Below, piece by piece: positions 53,901 through 64,000 of a stretch of 64,000 bases of DNA. The stretch's first letter is position 1. Every line of letters starts with the position of its first letter. The stretch covers positions 16,120,001 through 16,184,000 of the forward strand of contig JBHGNT010000003.1 in NCBI GenBank assembly GCA_043228905.1, written 5' to 3'. The position numbers and the translations under genes are program-made. The notes below the pieces were generated by a model. It saw nothing but the letters and a program-made list of their open reading frames with translations. It did no database searches and was not told the DNA's origin. Source of the stretch: Azolla caroliniana. Its lineage: Eukaryota; Polypodiophyta.

Positions 53901-55699
53901 TGGCAAAGGGCTACGCGCAGAAACACGGCATCGACTACGATGAGACGTTTGCGCCGGTCGCGAAAATGATGACCGTCCGTGTTTTGCTCGCAGTAGCCGC
54001 GGCCAAGGGGTGGCACCTACATCAAATGGATGTAAAGAATGCGTTCCTGCAAGGTGACCTTGAGGAACAAGTGTACATGGCACAGCCCCCCGGATTTCCC
54101 TCCGGAACAAACTCCTCAGCAGTATGCCGACTAAAGAAGTCCCTTTACGGACTGAAGCAAGCCCCGTGTGCCTGGAACGCGAAGATCACGCAACAACTGC
54201 GTCAGATGGGCTTCGTCACGTCAACATCGGACTCTTCCCTGTTCATCCGGAAAGGTCGACTCGGACCGGTTAGTATTCTACTATATGTCGATGACTTGGT
54301 CATCACCGGCGCCGACCTAGGCGAAATCGACCGCGTGAAGCTCCAGCTTGCGGCATCGTTCGACATGAAGGATCTGGGGGACCTTCATTACTTCCTCGGG
54401 ATTGAAGTGATCCATACCCCCGAAGGCATATTGATCAGCCAACGTCATTACGTGTTGGGTATGCTCTTCAAACTCGGGATGGCCGAATGTAAGTCCGTCT
54501 CGACTCCTCTGGACAGAACCATCAAGCTTCGTCCCGATACGGGAGAGGTATGCGACCCGACGAGGTTCCGAAAAATTGTCGGAAGCCTCATATACTTGAC
54601 CATCACCCGACCCGACCTCAGTTATCTGGTCGGGGTGATCAGTCAGTTCATGGCGCGACCTACCAAGGAGCACTTTCAGTGTGCGCAACGCGTACTGCGG
54701 TACGTAAGTGGCACTAAGGACCGAGGACTGCTATATCGGACCGGTGCAGTCGTGCAGTTAGTCGGCTACACCGATGTTGATTGGGCTGGCAACGCCGCCA
54801 ATCGCCGATCCACGTCCGGATACGCGTTCTCCCTCGGGAGTGCCGCGATCGCGTGGAGCAGTAAGAAGCAGCCGACAGTTGCACTGTCGAGCACCGAAGC
54901 TGAGTACCGAGGAGCAGCTGTCGCGACATGCGAAGCCATATGGTTGAAGCGGCTACTTAAGGACCTGCAAGCGGAGGTGTCAGATCCGACGACGATCTAC
55001 TGCAACAACCTCAGCAGCATCCAGTTCGCGAAGAACCCCGTTTTCCACGCACGGACCAAGCACATTGAGGTGCACTACCATTTCGTCCGTGAGCGTGTCC
55101 TTTCCGGTGAAGTCGAACTTCAGTACGTGCCGACGGATCGGCAGACTGCCGACATCTTCACAAAGCCTCTTCGTCTGGACAAGTTGCGGCAATTCTCAGG
55201 TGCGCTCGGGTTGCGTCACCTCGATGTGCCGAACTTGAGGGGGAGAACAGTCCCGAACGACCAAGCAAGGCAGCAGGAAAGGAGCGGAGACCGCGACACC
55301 GAGTCGGTTGTCCGCAACACCGAGTCGGTTGACGAGTTCGACTTCGGATCGGCTGAAGAAGCCGAGGGCGGACCCGCGGAAAAGTCTGGAAGTGGACAGA
55401 AGGGGAGCAGCCGAAGGAGAGAGCCGAAGCCAACCACGCATGGGGGAGATGACGCCATCGAGGGCGAGAAGACTGAAGACAAGTTGGAGACAGCCAACTC
55501 GGACGAGAGCAAAAACCGATCAGAGGTAGCCGAGTCGGTTCGGATGTTTGATTTAGACACGTTGAATCAACTGAGGCCCAAGCGGAAGAAAAGGCAGCAG
55601 AAGAAGTGTCGACACCGCAACAGCAGAAGAGCTGATAAGGGCCACATGAGCAGAAAACCCGACCGGAAGGGTCGAAGCGCGTGGAATCGAACAGGTTGA
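50945..55699 (+). pseudogene. C1 gag-pol polyprotein, six in-frame stops
   Basis: One frame of 1,584 codons from the ATG at 50945 to TGA 55697, with no visible indel. UBN2-type Gag, CCHC CWYCGKKGHRESEC (51731-51772), and protease with DSDAS where DSGAS is expected (Asp at 51965; G>A). Pre-integrase LWHKRIGHVNHQ and integrase Asp 52550, Asp 52739, Glu 52847 (D35E). RT YVDD at 54284-54295, RNase H to about 55240, then a charged tail of about 150 residues. Stops are TAA 51029, TAG 51050, TAG 51272, TGA 53015, TAG 53207 and TAG 53792. Several are clear Trp or Gln codons in C2 or the family (ET-W-DLVD, LR-Q-EL). The RT-RNase H block 53843-55699 is open for 618 codons. Confidence 0.94.
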
Positions 55700-55762
55700 G
55701 GAGCGCGAGCGAGGCGTGAAGCCAGGAGGAACCGGAGCTGTGAAGATCCCGAAGAGCCTCAA

Positions 55763-55780
55763 GTTGAGCTTGAGGGGGAG
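55763..55780 (+). promoter_or_regulatory. C1 polypurine tract
   Basis: GTTGAGCTTGAGGGGGAG directly precedes the 3' LTR. The same tract precedes the C2 LTR at 57220 and, reversed, the C6 LTR. Confidence 0.88.
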
Positions 55781-56162
55781 TGTTGAGAGACAAGCTCAAC
55801 ATCAGTCGGATCAGCTGAAGAAGCCGAGGACCGGATCGGTTGGGACCGATCGGTTAGGCCGTTAGGAAAGATATTCCGTGAGGAATATATTTGGGAGTTA
55901 GTGTAAGAGCTCTTAATGAGCATTGAAGTATTGTCAGTACTTTGGTCAGTCCTCCTAGGACTTGTACAAAGTGTTCATTGAACACATATATGTTAGTTGT
56001 TGTTTTTTCCTAGAGAAAAATATACACACATTTTTTGGTGTCCTCTCTCTCACTCTCTCGGTCTCTCCCGCGTATACTGTGTAAGCTCAAGCTCTCCATT
56101 AAACCTGAGTGTTCTTCCTTCTATTCTGTCTTTATACTTGCTTCTGCACGCTACTTTCTACA
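55781..56162 (+). repeat. C1 3' LTR
   Basis: 382 bp, the same length as the 5' LTR. Differences include CGGCC/CAGTC, GATCGG/GACCGG, CCATG/CCGTG and CTTCCG/CTTCTG. Confidence 0.95.
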
Positions 56163-57219
56163 ATGCGCACAAAGGATATTGCACTATGTCCGCAACACTA
56201 AGGATAGAGTGCTACTATATCAAATCGGTGTTGTTGAACAGCTCGTCGGCTACTCGAATTCCAATTCAGTAGGAAACGTCGGTGATCGAAGATCCACATC
56301 TCGGTTCATTTACTCGCTTGGGAGTGCCACGATCGCCTGGAGCAGCAAAAGGCAATCGACAGTTGCATTGTCGAGCACGAAGGCGGAGTATCGAGGAGCT
56401 GCTATCGCGACATGCGAAGCCATTTGGCTCAAGAGGCTACTCAAGGATCTGCATGTGGAGGTGTCCACTCCGACAACGATCTACAGCGACAACCTCAACA
56501 GCATCCAACTTGCAAAAAAACTCATCTTCCACGCCCGGACCAAGTACATTGAGGTGCACTACCATTTTGTTCGCGAGCGTGTCCTATTTAGTGAAGTCGA
56601 ACTAGCGTATGTTCTGACGAATCGGCAAATTGCCGACATCTTCACCAAGCCTCTTGGTCTCGACAAGTTGCGGCAATTCTCGGGTGCGCTTGGTTTGCGG
56701 CACCTCGACATGCCGAACTTGAGGGGGAGAAAAGACCAGGAAAGGGAGCAGGAAAGGAGCAGAAGTGACCGCGAAGCTGATTCGGATGAAGAATTCGATT
56801 TCGGGTCGGCCGAAAAAGCCAAAGGCGGAAACAAGGGCAACAACCGAAGGGAAGAGCCGGAGTCAGTCGAACACGAGGGAGTTGAAGCCAAGAAGGATGA
56901 GAAGGCCAAGACCAAGACTTGGTCTGATGTGGTTAAGGGCCTGAAGACGAATTGGAGACAGCCGATTCGATTCGAATGTTCGATTCCAAGACTCTGAATC
57001 AACTGAAGGCCAAGTGGAGGAAAGGGCCGCGGAAGAGGCGCCAACACCACGATAGCAAGGGAGGTGAGAAAGGCTGCACGAGGAGACAAGCCGACCGAAA
57101 GGGTCGAGGCGCATGGAATCGAACGAGTCCAAGAGCGCGAGCGAGGTGTGAAGCCAGGAGAAGCCGGAACAAAGATCCGGAAGAGCAGGCGGAACCTCAA
57201 GTTGAGCTTGAGGGGGAGT
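56163..57219 (+). pseudogene. C2, copia family B RNase H and tail (right of C1)
   Basis: Open from the insertion site to 56997: QRILHYVRNTKDRVLLYQ, IAWSSKRQSTVALSSTKAEY, FHARTKYIEVHYHFVRERV and DIFTKPLGLDKLRQF. A charged C-terminal tail with EEFDFGSAEKAKGG, also in C1 (DEFDFGSAEEAEGG), follows. The stop at 56997 is followed by residual tail coding and a purine tract. Confidence 0.88.
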
Positions 57220-57613
57220 GTTAAGACACAAGCTCAACATTGGGTGCGTAAACCAATGTGTAGATTGGGTGCGTAAATCGGATGTGCAACGAGAGGTCGT
57301 AGCGGTGCGTAAACCGGGAGGCCGTTCCGTTCGATAGATGTTCCGTAGAGGAATATATTTTGGGAGTTAGTGTAGAGGCTCATTATGAGCATTGAAGTAC
57401 GTGTCAATAATTCTGTCAGTCCATATGGACTTGTATAAAAGTGCTCTCTAAGCACATTCTATGTACAGAGTTTTAGAGTATTGTTTTGGATTAGAGTTTT
57501 CTGTGTTTTGCTCTCTCTGTCTCTCACGTGTACACTATGTTGATTAAGCTTTCCATTAAACCTTCTTTGTTACCCAGCTGTGTCTGTTAAGCTTCTGCGC
57601 GTATTCTTTTACA
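57220..57613 (+). repeat. C2 3' LTR
   Basis: TGTTAAGACACAAGCTCAACA to CTTTTACA, 394 bp. It contains a GTGCGTAAA short repeat not present in the C1 LTR, so the C1 and C2 LTRs have diverged well beyond the C1 pair. TATA-like TTGTATAAAAG near 57432. Confidence 0.88.
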
Positions 57614-60035
57614 TTACTCCTACAAATGTGCAATAGTACCGGATTACTTATTGCAAATGGTATTTCCTTATGGCCCAACACTAATGGTTTTACATGTAGA
57701 AAACACAATGGAAATAGTGTGATTGACTATGTGCTACTTTCCCAAGGTATTTTGGATCGTATACATAAATTCTCACTTGGTGAATGGACACCGGAATCCA
57801 ATCATAGGCATTTATGTATTGATCTGAAATGTATGCATATGTTTGATTGTGAGAAGGTTATGGAAGATAATAAACAACCACACTTGAGCATGAACCTTAA
57901 GCGAGCGCCCATGTATTCTAAGATGGTTGACGATATGTTACAAATGACAAAGATACAACATGGTGCCACTTAACTCTTCAAGACTTGTCTATGCATTGTA
58001 AGAATTTATATGAGTTATCTCTTGCTAGAAAGATGATGTGTTATGGTTCTCTTTCACATATGTCTCCCTTCTTTACAATTGAAGATATATGCATAGGACT
58101 TAAGAAATTGGCCTCTCTAAAGGCAAGTGATCTTCAACGTATAAAGGCTGAAATGCTCAAATGGACGGGAAAGGAAGCACATGTATGGATAAGCGATATG
58201 TTTAATGATACATTGCAACATGGTATGACGTACGATTGGACTACAAATTGGATCAAACCTTTACATAAAGGTGGAGATGTAAATAATGTAAACAATTATC
58301 GAACCATCATGGTTGGCTCATTAATGTAAAACCATTCGGATGTATAATGGAATCAAAGATACTTGTGTATGGGCTGAAGAAAATGGTAAGAGAGCTTATG
58401 GACAAGCTGGCTTTCGAAAACACCATAGCACCATTGATCACCTTGTCACCCTTCGAGTATTAATGGAGGAAAGTCGTCTTAGAGGTAAAGGTTTAAATTG
58501 TTGCTTTGTACACTTCAAGAAAGCTTTTGATATAGTACCTCATGAGCATCTTTGGAGGCGAATGGAAGAACTTGAGGTGCCAAGTGAATATATGCTTGTA
58601 GTTTCCCGATTTTATGAGAAGGTTTATGTTGTGTGCGTATGAGAGATAAACTTTCAGATTTTTTCAAAAGCACTATTGGTGTTAAGCAAGGATGCCCACT
58701 CTCACCAACACTATTTGGTCTATGCATTGATGAATTGGAAGAAATGGTTACCAAGTTTGCAAAGGAAGAATGTGTTGAAGAAGTTGCCATTGGGAATGTG
58801 ATTATGCTTTTGCTATATGCAAATGATGTAGTGCTTTTTGCAAATACTTTAGGAGATGCACAAAAGCTTATGAAGGCATTGGAAAAACTTTGCATGCATA
58901 CTAAATTAATTGTCAATAGCACTAAAACAAAGATTATGCTTGTGAAGAGCCAAAAAAGAGATAAACCATGCATTATGTACAACAATGAGCCACTTGAATG
59001 TGTGGAAAGCTTCAAATATCTTGGCCTTGAAGTTCCTTCAAATCATAGATGGAATGAATGTGCTACAAGCCGCTTAGAGGCGGGTAAGCGATTATACTAT
59101 GCATTTGAGAACACATGCAATCTTGGAGATATTAAGTGTTGGGTCCTCAAGAAATATCTTTTCGACACTTTGGTGACACCGATTCTTCTCTATGGGGTGG
59201 AAGTATGGGGCAGTAGCATCCCTAAATCTATGTGGAAAGATTTTGAAATGTCCAAAAACATTTTCTTACAAAGTTTCTACAAGTTAAGAAACAAACGCCC
59301 TACACCCTCCTCCTTGAGATGGGATTGCTTCCCATTGAGATCATGGCCATGGAAAGGGTTGTTGAAAACATGCTTAAGGTTCAAAAAAGTCCCTTACATC
59401 GACTTCCTAGAATTGAATGGGAAGCAAGCAAAAAGATCCAAAAGACGCATAAAAGCAAAATTTTGTGTTCCGGTTGGATGCAAGATATAGAAAAATTGTT
59501 TGGTAGATAGGATGCGAGACACTTACTTCATGATGCATCACTAGATTCCTCTGTAAATGAGGCCTTCTTGCAACGCCAATGTATCATGACATGGGACAAA
59601 TGTGGAGGCTCACGCTTCACACATTATACTACACATGTTGCACCTAACTACAAAACCATATTCTTTGCAGAACGGGGAAATCGTACACATCGATACATGT
59701 TAGAGCCCATACCGTTATTTGCCATTCGAACCATTGCTTCCATGCGACTTAGCTCACATGCATTGCAATGTGAGATAGTGCGTTGGGGCACAAGTGATGA
59801 GAGTGGTTGGCTATGCACACTTTGCCCTAAACAAGTTCGCGAATTTGAGTATCACACTTTGATACAATGCTCTGCCTTTGATCATATTCGACCATGCTTT
59901 CCACATCTCTTCAGCCGAGCCCAATCCTTGCATGAATTCCTCTCACAACCACAATGTGCACTCTCGATTGCAACATTCATTGGTAAAGTTCTTGAACATC
60001 GAGAGTCACTACTCACTTTCACACATATCACGTGA
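57614..60035 (+). pseudogene. LINE (non-LTR retrotransposon), 5'-truncated
   Basis: Fragments in several frames, in order. The endonuclease C-terminus is SVIDYVLLSQGILDRIHKF ... NHRHL. RT has WIKPLHKGGD, YGQAGFRKHHSTIDHLV, FVHFKKAFDIVP, GVKQGCPLSPTLFGLCIDEL, and YAND at 58815-58826. The thumb is YLGLEVPSNHRWNECATSRL, and a C-terminal CCHC-like finger is encoded at about 59818-59870 (CTLCP ... YHTLIQC). Two catalytic Asp are changed: motif A Asp to His (58511-58513) and YADD to YAND. In intact relatives the protein nicks target DNA and primes reverse transcription on it. No poly(A) tail is visible after 60035. Confidence 0.88.
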
Positions 60036-60219
60036 AATGTAATATTTTTGGTCTCACAGGTCATATTTAACCTCCGAAGACAATAATATAATCTATCTAT
60101 TGCAAGCTTCCATTGATATTTGTCTACCTTGTTCTTTCACATACACCTTGTGTATTATCTTTATAGACAAGATTATCATATTCTTTACGAACTCAAGATG
60201 ACCCATCTCCAACAGATCT
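60036..60219. other. AT-rich spacer, no feature recognised
   Basis: Follows the LINE C-terminus. It could include the LINE 3' untranslated region. No tail or repeat seen. Confidence 0.4.
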
Positions 60220-60700
60220 TTCTAGGATTCCAAGATAACTCATTTTTTCCAATCATTATCTAGATTTAGAAGCTCAAACCAAGGTACACCAAGGACAATT
60301 GGATGTTAAGGCTATGGATTAAATAAAATGAAATCACATATGTTAGGTCACCAAGAACTACATGAAATGACTCAGACTTGGTAGTTATGCCTCTAGAAGC
60401 AATAGGTTATCCATCAATGATTGTGATAGATGCTAGATACCACAATGTTTTCAAGTCAATTTTATGTGTCAAGACAAATTTTCAATCCATGAAGCAAAAG
60501 TTGGATCTGGAGGTACTTCGTTCAACTTTTGCCACAAAACCCCTACTAACTTTATTTGACAAAACGGAACCACTTAGTACTAGCACTCACTTAGTTAGCT
60601 TGATGTCTAGGTTAATGACATGTTTGAGGCCACCACATATATATAGACAGTTTGCTTGATGTCACTAGTTTTCAACTTCGCAAGGGGCATCAAACTCATG
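60220..60700 (-). pseudogene. Ty3/gypsy protease relic (G4-like)
   Basis: On the minus strand, short frames read PIASRGITTKSESFHVVLGD and LIHSL, followed by CCAATTGTCCTTGGT, matching G4 protease (DGRPIASG ... FNIIHSLEHPIVLG, 24370-24530) at both protein and DNA level. Many stops and shifts. This is the oldest Ty3 remnant recognised in the window. Confidence 0.6.
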
Positions 60701-62490
60701 TTGGTTGAAGTCAAGCATGATGGGAGCTAAAAAGAGGACAAGAGCTTCCTTCTCGTTAGGGTTTTAATCAACAATCTCATAAACCTACTTGAAGGTGAGT
60801 GATCCCTATAGACCTCAAAAAACATAATAGTGGATGATCTTGTCAATCTCCTCTTGGAAATTAAGATGATAAGCTTTGTTAATAGGCATGGAGAGTTTAA
60901 ATTAACCATATAAGAATCTTTTCATGTATTACCCAACCAACACGTTGGTAGTGGGATCATAACCCATCTCCGTTGGACATGTCCAATATCATCCATTCAT
61001 TCATTCAATGGCATATCTTTCCGTTAAGTTCTCAATAAAGCTAATATAAGTAAATGTATTTTAAAAACATTAGGATGGTATGGGTATTGCTGGTAATTCC
61101 TTAAAAGTTTTAACACCATCTTTATTATTGATTTATCAACATTGTTATAATACATCATTGAAACTCCTTGAGAGTCAGGATTTTGGATATATGAACTAGT
61201 AAATGCATGCACACCAAGATATCTACACACATGGTCATATATATGCTCACACACATTTAGAGATCCATTTTCTTCACCCTACCCCTATACCACATTTAAA
61301 ACACTCATATGTTGTGAGCTACATACTTCTCGATGTTTCCTAAGTGATGACAAAGTTTCAGACAAGAGACTTTCATTTTCAATTTTTTGTCAACACAATG
61401 TTGTTCTATTTAGTATACCTAACACCCAAGCAACACTTTTTTACATTTCACAAAATACTCTTAGTTAGTTACATTAATTAATGATTCGTTAATTGTTCTA
61501 CATTCTTAGTTCTATGTAGATATCAGCAATTACTTACATGATTCACAATTAACCAATCAATTAGTATTTAAGTCAACATTGATGAAGCCCTGTTGACAAA
61601 GAAAGCATGAAGTCAACATTGATGAAATCAACGATCTGGTAATATTCTGATATCTCGTAAACCATACACAATCCATGATGGTTAAGGCATTTTTGCATTA
61701 CGCAACAACTCATGACCTCTGCAATGTGGCAAGGTGTGGCTGAAGTAGTACATTAGCATCTTTCATGAATCCATTCTACAAATGTCAGCTAAAAGCTATA
61801 TATTTTCAATGTAATGATAACTCTCATTAAGGATACCAATTTGGGAGGAAATGTTACAAATCAAATTCATTTGATATCTATCTATATATATATATGCTAC
61901 ATATGTTCAATGCAATAAAAAATCTCATTTCAGATAGCTGTATGCGAGGAAATGTTTTCCACGTGTACATAGATAAATGTAAAGATAATATATCATGACA
62001 AATCAATCCATGCAAGCATTTGACCCATGTATATATGTTTTATATACTCATGCTGAATAAGAGTGGTGAGGATAGTTTACCGTAATAATTGCTTAGCATT
62101 GAGACAGACAAATGCTTGGGATGCTCGGGTATTACACGTGAAGGGTCACCATCCCTTCACACAACTCTACACTTCTTACCCAACATGGGCATAAATTAAA
62201 AATCCTCCGAATAGAAAGTTACCAAACAATATTATATGTTTTTGTGTGTTGTCAAATTTGGAGGGAAAAAGACACGCACAAAGCATGTATTGATGATACA
62301 ATTATTGCACAGAATATGTAGATCATATCTTTAGTTGCTCTCGATAAAAGAGAGGACAGCATCGGTATGCATAGAGAAGAGTTGTGTATCCACAAAAAGC
62401 TGTGTTTGTATTTACATATGATTTGTTAGAAGATGAAGTCATAAAAACACTGATGGAAGAAGCGTTAAACCAAATGAAGCATAAAAATCA
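60701..62490. other. AT-rich region without recognisable genes
   Basis: No open frame over about 80 codons, and no LTR or terminal repeat found. There is a short duplicated phrase (AAGTCAACATTGATGAA, near 61571 and 61611) and a TATATA run at about 61882. Confidence 0.5.
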
Positions 62491-62499
62491 TTACAAATG

Positions 62500-63050
62500 T
62501 GTATCTATAGACATATATTACTTATACATGTATATATACATACATATATACATATACATTTAATATGTCTTTTTATTCATACATATAATTATGCATACAT
62601 GTATGCATATGCAATAAGGACATGGACAGACGGACACATGGACAGGGACACACAAACATGGCCACATGGCCACATTGACATGGACACGGGCACGCGGGCA
62701 TGCGGATATGAACACACGGATAATGGTCATGGACATATGGACATACAGACATGGACATATGCTGGACATACGGACATACGGACAAATGGACAGGGACATG
62801 GACGTGGACGTGGACACACAGAAATGGCCACATGGCCACACCGAATGACACAGGCATGCAGACACATGGACATGGACACACATGGATAATGGTCATGGAC
62901 ATATGGACATACAGACATGGACATATGATGGACATACAGACGGACGTGGACATGGACACGGACATGGACATGGACACGGACATGGACATGGACACGGACA
63001 TGGACACGGACATGGACACGGACATGGACATGTACATCTGTATCCGTGTA
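62500..63050. repeat. ACATGG/ACACGG minisatellite with TA-rich flank
   Basis: 62505-62610 is ATAC/ATGTAT-rich. 62618-63030 is built on the hexamer GACATG with variants GACACG and GACGTG, most regular at 62945-63030, and includes a ~140-bp higher-order duplication (ACACGGATAATGGTCATGGAC near 62714 and CACATGGATAATGGTCATGG near 62880). Frames open on both strands (HVHVRV, MDMDTD) are products of the repeat. Confidence 0.92.
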
Positions 63051-63760
63051 TGTAGCATATATAAGTACATACATGAAAATTATGCATCATATTCTAATCG
63101 ATTAAGTTCATAACCAGGAAAACAAGCCTAAAACTAACTCACCTTCATAAAAGAGTGATCTTTTCTTTCAAAGTCCTCCACAAAGCTATCCTTCAAAAGC
63201 AATGAAACCTGAAGAAAGAAAAGGATAAATCACATCAAAATTAGAAGATCAGAGAAATGGCATCAATTGGTTTTAGCTTGAAACTTACAAGGACAACATA
63301 AATAGATTAGCAACATAAATGTTTCCCTACACAACATTCACATATACATTTTGAGGTCTATTAGACAAGCGAAGTGCAAAACTTGTGATGTTGGCAATGC
63401 TCTCATCCTCATTAGTTCTTGAAAGCTACTACAACCTTGTAGGAATTCCTGAAAATCATTCCTAATTGCTCCAAATGTGATATATCCTGACATGTTCTTC
63501 TATTTCTGACACAAGGAGGCAGCAGATATGGGTCACATTCTCTTTTTCTGCTTGGCGTGCAGCCAACTCCCAGTTTCTATTTTCAATGTGTATGAAGATC
63601 TGCACATCAACGTGATAGCATATCTCTATATTATTTAATATTTTCTGATTTATGTTGAAGTTTTGCAATCTCGTTTTCGGAACTGTACTACAACTAATAG
63701 AATATTTTGTACTTTGAATGGGATCCTTGGCCAAGATTCCAGAAGCATTGGAGGAAGACA
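63051..63760. other. AT-rich region without recognisable genes
   Basis: No supported coding sequence. The 99-codon minus-strand frame at 63462-63761 has no recognisable domain and partly overlaps the lead-in to the copia gag. Confidence 0.45.
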
Positions 63761-63769
63761 AAGGGGCTG

Positions 63770-64000
63770 AGTAGTGGTCATGACGTATGGGGCAAAATGA
63801 AGTCTATGTATGAGTCAAACACTGCAGTGAATCAAGTTTACTTGATGAGAAGCCTCATCACTGCATGACTTGGAGATGCCAAGTCTGCATTTTAACACAT
63901 TTCCACATTCAATAGTCTACTCAATCAACTTCAAGATGTAGAATTGCAAATTCTCGACGACAAAATGAAGGCAATCTTCTTACTCATGGCGTTCCTTGAA
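63770..64000 (+). pseudogene. C9, copia Gag fragment running off the window
   Basis: Encodes DVWGKMKSMYESNTAVNQVY and LMRSLITA, then a stop. After a second stop it reads FNSLLNQLQDVELQI and DDKMKAIFLLMAFLE. This is the UBN2-type Gag of copia elements (typically ...NQVYLM..L ... LNQL ... LLXSLP). It precedes, in family order, the segment with which C3 starts (LLLGSLPDSWE). The element continues beyond 64000. Confidence 0.8.

Larger units (their letters stand above)
50500..56162 (+). mobile_element. C1, full-length Ty1/copia element, family B
   Basis: 5.66 kb, with two 382-bp LTRs, initiator-Met PBS, one polyprotein frame without visible frameshifts, and a purine tract. It is inserted in an older member of its own family (C2). 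The target duplication is GTGCG (50495-50499) against ATGCG (56163-56167), one transition. The LTRs differ at about 10 positions (2.6%), all transitions by my reading. Confidence 0.95.

Noticed and set aside
62497-63113. Overlapping frames of 107-165 codons on both strands
   Set aside because: All are generated by the hexamer minisatellite.

Overview
This is nuclear DNA of a plant, made almost entirely of nested, mostly broken transposable elements. I found no intact host gene. The evidence for a plant is as follows: Ty1/copia and Ty3/gypsy elements with initiator-Met primer sites (TGGTATCAGAGC), a Ty3 chromovirus with a C-terminal chromodomain, a hAT MITE with an 8-bp target duplication, and a short TTTAGGG-type repeat. 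A second Ty3 lineage (G4/G5) has a Gag of the sushi/PEG10-like type. From memory, Tcn1-type elements of that kind are reported in mosses and lycophytes, so a seed-free land plant is my best guess. The species cannot be read from the sequence.

Layout. 1-3495 and 10614-10825 hold a decayed gene of unknown function (H1), with internal tandem duplications and a solo copia LTR. It is split by a near-intact Ty3 chromovirus, G1 (3496-10608; TSD TAAGG; LTRs differing at one visible position). 10826-12818 holds LTR-like debris, a chromodomain pol tail with a 3' LTR, and a copia RNase H scrap. 12820-17486 is G2, a Ty3 element that has lost RT and integrase and carries a 679-bp palindromic insertion. 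17487-22880 is copia debris in both orientations (C5, C4, C3). 22881-26730 is G4, carrying a hAT MITE (26158-26612) and interrupted in its integrase by G3 (26731-31636), a relative of G2. 31735-34530 is copia C6 on the minus strand with a solo LTR inside. 34721-37399 is an AT-rich unit (D1) with a proline-rich repeat, an HTH-containing ORF and a short-repeat array. 37400-40178 is copia C7. 40179-40886 and 45240-45569 is G5, split by T1 (40887-45239), a non-autonomous Ty3-like element with a Gag and low-complexity ORFs. 45570-49605 is copia C8, an LTR piece and a second T1-like copy (T2). 49609-57613 is copia C2, into which a full-length copy of the same family, C1 (50500-56162), has inserted. 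57614-60035 is a broken LINE. 60036-64000 is AT-rich, with a Ty3 protease relic, a minisatellite and the start of another copia gag.

How it works together. The elements give a stratigraphy of insertions into insertions. G1 is the youngest by LTR identity. C1 is older: 10 differences between 382-bp LTRs, all transitions. Most recognisable stop codons come from CAG, CGA or TGG, and one LTR end has gone from CA to TA. This fits deamination of methylated cytosine in silenced elements. None of the coding regions looks able to make a complete functional product. G1 is closest, being interrupted by a single TAG.

The most unusual signal is a tRNA-like module, antisense to the element, near the start of several LTRs of different Ty3 families. 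Its A-box and B-box motifs lie 42-43 bases apart at all six sites.
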